A stretch of DNA of 64,000 bases from Pseudomonas sp. N3-W (lineage in GTDB: Bacteria; Pseudomonadota; Gammaproteobacteria; Pseudomonadales; Pseudomonadaceae): assembly GCF_024970185.1 (NCBI RefSeq), contig NZ_CP103965.1, forward strand, positions 5,909,001-5,973,000, written 5' to 3'. Made by a program: the position numbers and the translations under genes. Positions 60,297-64,000 of the stretch are shown here, piece after piece (position 1 is the stretch's first letter; each line of letters opens with the position of its first letter). Under the pieces are notes generated by a model. That model was not told the DNA's origin. It did not search any database and worked only from the letters and a program-made list of their open reading frames with translations.

Positions 60297-60315
60297 TCAG
60301 GTTCGCTCGGAATCG

Positions 60316-60330
60316 GTCCCCTTTCGGGAC
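60316..60330 (-). promoter_or_regulatory. Hairpin in the rpsL-rpsG gap
   Basis: GTCCC (60316-60320) and GGGAC (60326-60330) enclose a five-base loop, centrally placed in the 118-base gap between rpsL and rpsG. A possible S7 binding or coupling element by analogy with E. coli; the similarity of structure has not been checked. Confidence 0.4.
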
Positions 60331-60393
60331 GCCTCCGACCTTACTCTTATCGACTCAGAAAAATAGAAAATCAGTTTTTACAAAAAGCCACTA

Positions 60394-60765
60394 CTACTTA
60401 GGCTTCTTGGTACCGTACTTCGAACGACCCTGGTTACGACCTTTAACGCCGGAAGTATCCAAAGAACCGCGAACGGTGTGGTAACGAACACCTGGCAAGT
60501 CTTTTACACGACCGCCGCGGATCAGTACCACGCTGTGCTCTTGCAGGTTGTGGCCTTCACCGCCGATGTACGAGGAAACCTCGAAACCGTTGGTCAGGCG
60601 CACACGGCATACTTTACGCAGTGCCGAGTTAGGTTTTTTCGGCGTGGTGGTATACACACGGGTGCATACGCCACGACGTTGCGGGCAGTTCTGCAGCGCA
60701 GGTACGTCGGATTTCTCGACGATACGCTTACGCGGCTGACGTACCAGCTGGTTGATAGTTGCCAT
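60394..60765 (-). CDS. rpsL: 30S ribosomal protein S12
   Basis: A 123-residue S12 ([20 protein letters not shown]) at the decoding centre. The streptomycin-relevant lysines lie in [15 protein letters not shown] and around [16 protein letters not shown]; the wild-type lysines appear intact (K43-type in PKKPNSA, K88-type in GRVKDLPG). Confidence 0.98.
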   Translation of the reverse strand: MATINQLVRQPRKRIVEKSDVPALQNCPQRRGVCTRVYTTTPKKPNSALRKVCRVRLTNGFEVSSYIGGEGHNLQEHSVVLIRGGRVKDLPGVRYHTVRGSLDTSGVKGRNQGRSKYGTKKPK

Positions 60766-60777
60766 CTACTAGCTCCA

Positions 60778-60805
60778 CTGTTGTCTTGCGACGCTATTGT
60801 CTTGC
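60778..60805 (-). repeat. Tandem 12-bp direct repeat in the rpsL leader
   Basis: On the minus strand GCAAGACAATAG and GCAAGACAACAG (60794-60805 and 60778-60789) match at 11 of 12 positions and are four bases apart, giving a 16-base period. They sit between the leader hairpin and the rpsL ribosome site. Role unknown. Confidence 0.5.
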
Positions 60806-60818
60806 AAGAAAAGCAAAA

Positions 60819-60840
60819 TGGCAGGAACGAATTCCCGCCA
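60819..60840 (-). promoter_or_regulatory. UUCG hairpin in the rpsL leader (attenuator-like)
   Basis: A 9-bp stem (60819-60827 with 60832-60840, one G-U) closes a UUCG tetraloop. On the minus strand it is followed by TTTTGCTTTTCTTG. It lies about ten bases after the predicted transcript start and 55 bases before the rpsL start, so it has the form of an intrinsic terminator inside the leader. Confidence 0.5.
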
Positions 60841-60856
60841 AATTTAGGGGTACAAG

Positions 60857-60885
60857 AGTCTAAAGAGGATCTTGTCCCCAGTCAA
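60857..60885 (-). promoter_or_regulatory. Promoter of the str operon (rpsL)
   Basis: On the minus strand TTGACT (60880-60885) and TAGACT (60857-60862) are separated by exactly 17 bases. It gives a leader of about 85 bases before rpsL. The 216-base rpoC-rpsL gap shows no other gene; GGCCCCG (60891-60897) and CGGGGCC (60953-60959) could pair across it as a long-range rpoC 3' stem. Confidence 0.8.
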
Positions 60886-60981
60886 GGCAAGGCCCCGATC
60901 TCCCCCCTCATCCAATCTCGACAAATTGTCTCGATTCGACGAACGGAGTGACCGGGGCCCCACGCTCATTTACCGCAGAAC

Positions 60982-63900
60982 TCAGTTACCGCTCGAGTTC
61001 AGTGCTTCGGTCAGTGCAGCTTCCACTTCACTGGCGCTTACGCGCAACGGCTTGTCAGCATCACGACGGCGCTTGCGCTCGCTGTGATAGGCCAGGCCGG
61101 TACCCGCCGGGATCAGACGACCCACGACCACGTTTTCTTTCAGGCCGCGCAGGTAATCGCGCTTGCCGGTTACCGCCGCTTCGGTCAGTACACGAGTGGT
61201 TTCCTGGAAGGAAGCCGCCGAGATGAACGATTCGGTGGACAACGACGCCTTGGTGATACCCAACAGCACGCGAGTGAACTTGGAAACGAATTTCTCGTCG
61301 CCAGCCAGACGCTCGTTCTCTACCAGAACGTGAGTCAACTCCATCTGGTCGCCCTTGATGAAAGTCGAGTCGCCGGATTCAGCGATTTCAACTTTACGCA
61401 GCATCTGACGCAGGATGGTCTCGATGTGCTTGTCGTTGATCTTCACGCCTTGCAGACGATAAACGTCCTGGATCTCGTTCACGATGTACTTGGCCAGCGC
61501 ACTCACACCCAGCAGACGCAGGATGTCGTGTGGATCGCTCGGGCCGTCGGAGATAACTTCGCCGCGGTTTACCTGTTCGCCTTCGAAGACGTTCAGGTGA
61601 CGCCACTTCGGAATCAGCTCTTCGTACGGATCGGTACCGTCGTTCGGAGTGATCACCAGACGGCGCTTGCCCTTGGTCTCTTTACCGAACGCGATGGTGC
61701 CGCTGACTTCAGCCAGAATCGAGGCTTCTTTCGGACGACGTGCTTCGAACAAGTCGGCAACACGTGGCAGACCACCGGTGATGTCACGGGTCTTCGAAGT
61801 CTCTTGCGGGATACGAGCGATAACATCACCGATCGCAATCTTCGCACCATCCGCAACACCGACCAGGGCGTTGGCTGGCAGGAAGTACTGAGCGATAACG
61901 TCAGTGCCTGGCAGCAACAGATCCTTGCCGTTGTCATCAACCATCTTCACAGCAGGACGGATATCCTTACCGGCGGCTGGACGGTCTTTGGCGTCGAGTA
62001 CTTCAATGTTGGTCATACCGGTCAATTCGTCAGTCTGACGCTTGATCGTGATGCCTTCTTCCATGCCCACGTAGGTCACGGTACCTTTCATTTCGGTAAC
62101 GATTGGGTGAGTGTGCGGATCCCACTTGGCCACGATTGCGCCAGCGTCGACCTTGTCACCTTCTTTAACCGAAATCACAGCACCGTACGGCAGCTTGTAA
62201 CGCTCGCGCTCACGACCGAAGTCATCAGCGATTGCCAGCTCACCGGAACGGGACACAGCAACCAGGCAGCCATCCACTCGCTCAACGTGCTTCAGGTTGT
62301 GCAGACGGACGGTACCGCCATTCTTCACCTGAACACTGTCAGCTGCGGAGGTCCGGCTTGCCGCACCACCGATGTGGAACGTACGCATGGTCAGCTGGGT
62401 ACCCGGCTCACCGATGGACTGGGCAGCGATAACGCCGACCGCTTCACCGATGTTCACCTGGTGACCACGAGCCAGGTCACGGCCATAGCACTTGGCGCAA
62501 ATGCCATAGCGAGTTTCGCAACTGATCGGCGAACGCACGATCACTTCATCGATGCTGTTCAGCTCGATGAACTCAACCCACTTCTCGTCTACCAATGTGC
62601 CGGCAGGAACGATAATTTCTTCAGTACCTGGCTTGAACACGTCACGGGCAATGACACGACCCAATACGCGCTCACCCAGTGGCTCGACAACGTCACCGCC
62701 TTCAATGTGCGGAGTCATTACCAGGCCATGCTCGGTGCCGCAATCGATCTCGGTCACAACCAGATCCTGCGCCACGTCTACCAGACGACGAGTCAGGTAA
62801 CCGGAGTTCGCAGTTTTCAACGCGGTATCCGCCAAACCTTTACGAGCACCGTGAGTAGAGATGAAGTACTGAAGTACGCTCAAACCTTCACGGAAGTTCG
62901 CGGTAATCGGCGTTTCGATGATGGAACCGTCCGGCTTGGCCATCAGGCCACGCATACCGGCGAGCTGACGGATCTGCGCAGCAGAACCCCGTGCGCCCGA
63001 GTCGGCCATCATGTACATCGAGTTGAAAGACTCCTGGTCGACTTCGACGCCATGACGGTCGATGACTTTCTCTTTCGAGAGGTTGGCCATCATCGCCTTG
63101 GAAACTTCGTCGTTCGCCTTGGACCAAAGGTCGATCACTTTGTTGTACTTCTCGCCCTGGGTTACCAGGCCGGAGGCGTACTGACTTTCGATCTCTTTCA
63201 CTTCATCAGTAGCAGCATTGATGATGCGGGCTTTTTCATCCGGGATAACAAAGTCGTTAACACCGATGGAAACGCCGGAAATGGTCGAATAGGCAAAGCC
63301 GGTGTACATCAACTGGTCAGCGAAGATCACGGTCTCTTTCAAACCAACCACGCGGTAGCACTGGTTGATCAGCTTGGAGATCGCCTTTTTCTTCATCGGC
63401 TGGTTGACAACGTCGTACGACAGACCAGGTGGAACAACCTGGAACAACAGCGCACGGCCGACAGTGGTGTCGACGATACGGGTGTTCTTGACGCTGCCAC
63501 CATCACGATCGTTTACGGTTTCGTTGATCCGCACTTTGACCTTGGCGTGCAGTGCGGCTTCGCCGGCACGGAACACACGGTCAACTTCTTGCAGATCCGC
63601 GAACACACGACCTTCGCCCTTGGCGTTGATCGCTTCACGCGTCATGTAGTACAGACCCAATACAACGTCCTGCGACGGAACGATGATTGGCTCACCGTTG
63701 GCTGGCGACAGAATGTTGTTGGTCGACATCATCAACGCACGCGCTTCCAGCTGGGCTTCCAGCGTCAGCGGTACGTGCACGGCCATTTGGTCGCCGTCGA
63801 AGTCGGCGTTGTACGCAGCACAGACCAGAGGGTGCAGCTGGATAGCTTTACCTTCGATCAGTACCGGTTCAAACGCCTGGATACCCAGACGGTGAAGGGT

Positions 63901-64000
63901 CGGTGCACGGTTGAGCAGAACCGGGTGTTCGCGAATGACTTCAGCGAGAACGTCCCAAACTTCCGGCAGCTCGCGCTCGACCATCTTCTTGGCAGCTTTG
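60982..64000 (-). CDS. rpoC: RNA polymerase beta' subunit, C-terminal part (cut by window edge)
   Basis: About 1,005 C-terminal residues of the ~1,400-residue beta' subunit. Visible: catalytic Mg2+ motif [15 protein letters not shown], the second zinc site [20 protein letters not shown], trigger-loop region [16 protein letters not shown] and the C-terminal [11 protein letters not shown]. The frame continues past 64000. The str operon follows downstream with its own promoter. Confidence 0.99.
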   Translation of the reverse strand, partial: KAAKKMVERELPEVWDVLAEVIREHPVLLNRAPTLHRLGIQAFEPVLIEGKAIQLHPLVCAAYNADFDGDQMAVHVPLTLEAQLEARALMMSTNNILSPANGEPIIVPSQDVVLGLYYMTREAINAKGEGRVFADLQEVDRVFRAGEAALHAKVKVRINETVNDRDGGSVKNTRIVDTTVGRALLFQVVPPGLSYDVVNQPMKKKAISKLINQCYRVVGLKETVIFADQLMYTGFAYSTISGVSIGVNDFVIPDEKARIINAATDEVKEIESQYASGLVTQGEKYNKVIDLWSKANDEVSKAMMANLSKEKVIDRHGVEVDQESFNSMYMMADSGARGSAAQIRQLAGMRGLMAKPDGSIIETPITANFREGLSVLQYFISTHGARKGLADTALKTANSGYLTRRLVDVAQDLVVTEIDCGTEHGLVMTPHIEGGDVVEPLGERVLGRVIARDVFKPGTEEIIVPAGTLVDEKWVEFIELNSIDEVIVRSPISCETRYGICAKCYGRDLARGHQVNIGEAVGVIAAQSIGEPGTQLTMRTFHIGGAASRTSAADSVQVKNGGTVRLHNLKHVERVDGCLVAVSRSGELAIADDFGRERERYKLPYGAVISVKEGDKVDAGAIVAKWDPHTHPIVTEMKGTVTYVGMEEGITIKRQTDELTGMTNIEVLDAKDRPAAGKDIRPAVKMVDDNGKDLLLPGTDVIAQYFLPANALVGVADGAKIAIGDVIARIPQETSKTRDITGGLPRVADLFEARRPKEASILAEVSGTIAFGKETKGKRRLVITPNDGTDPYEELIPKWRHLNVFEGEQVNRGEVISDGPSDPHDILRLLGVSALAKYIVNEIQDVYRLQGVKINDKHIETILRQMLRKVEIAESGDSTFIKGDQMELTHVLVENERLAGDEKFVSKFTRVLLGITKASLSTESFISAASFQETTRVLTEAAVTGKRDYLRGLKENVVVGRLIPAGTGLAYHSERKRRRDADKPLRVSASEVEAALTEALNSSGN

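Overview
The window looks like a chromosomal segment of a fluorescent-group Pseudomonas. The evidence is the protein sequences, the gene order (nrdR-ribD-ribE-ribBA-ribH-nusB-thiL; oprG beside two nucleotide-sugar enzymes; ssb / MFS / uvrA / ftnA / katA / rplQ), the high-GC codon use and the many REP elements built on GTGGGAGCGAGC...GCTCGCGA. No prophage, insertion sequence, CRISPR array, rRNA or tRNA gene was seen.

Layout. 1-4909 (minus): riboflavin cluster nrdR-ribD-riboflavin synthase-ribBA-ribH-nusB-thiL, with thiL cut by the left edge. 5026-7560: YbaY-like lipoprotein, methyltransferase, CnoX-like thioredoxin-TPR protein and a small unknown gene. 7696-10953 (plus): His-rich DUF2796 protein, ABC ATPase, FtsX-type permease and DUF3299 protein, behind a Zur-box-like palindrome (probable zinc-starvation module). 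11186-13923: OprG porin with an Anr-like site, then an epimerase/RmlD-like pair on the minus strand. 14324-22404: Lhr helicase, MscS-type channel, MFS exporter. 22536-26506 (plus): overlapping DUF72-EEP phosphatase-ClsB-YbhN lipid operon. 26648-30398: alpha/beta hydrolase with DUF3182 ATP-grasp-like protein, then a GlxA-type regulator divergent from a cysteine hydrolase. 30587-35170 (plus): yjf-type operon (DUF2170, PspA/IM30, DUF2491, DUF350, DUF1190, glutathionylspermidine-synthase-like ATP-grasp), an envelope-stress island whose promoter region carries a 15-bp inverted repeat. 35249-42344: ssb, YajR-like MFS, uvrA, ftnA, katA. 42584-64000 (minus): the alpha, spc, S10 and str ribosomal-protein operons, ending with the 3' part of rpoC at the right edge.

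The two halves differ in texture. The first 32 kb holds 17 ordinary REP elements, one fused REP palindrome and a second-family REP pair. The ribosomal-protein half holds none and is instead marked by consensus sigma70 promoters placed next to hairpins at operon borders, including an internal promoter between rpsN and rpsH.

The parts most worth following up are the DUF2170/PspA operon with its palindromic operator and the helix-turn-like amino end of its first protein, the probable Zur-controlled ABC module, the DUF3182/hydrolase pair, and the leader structures in front of rpsL and rpsH.
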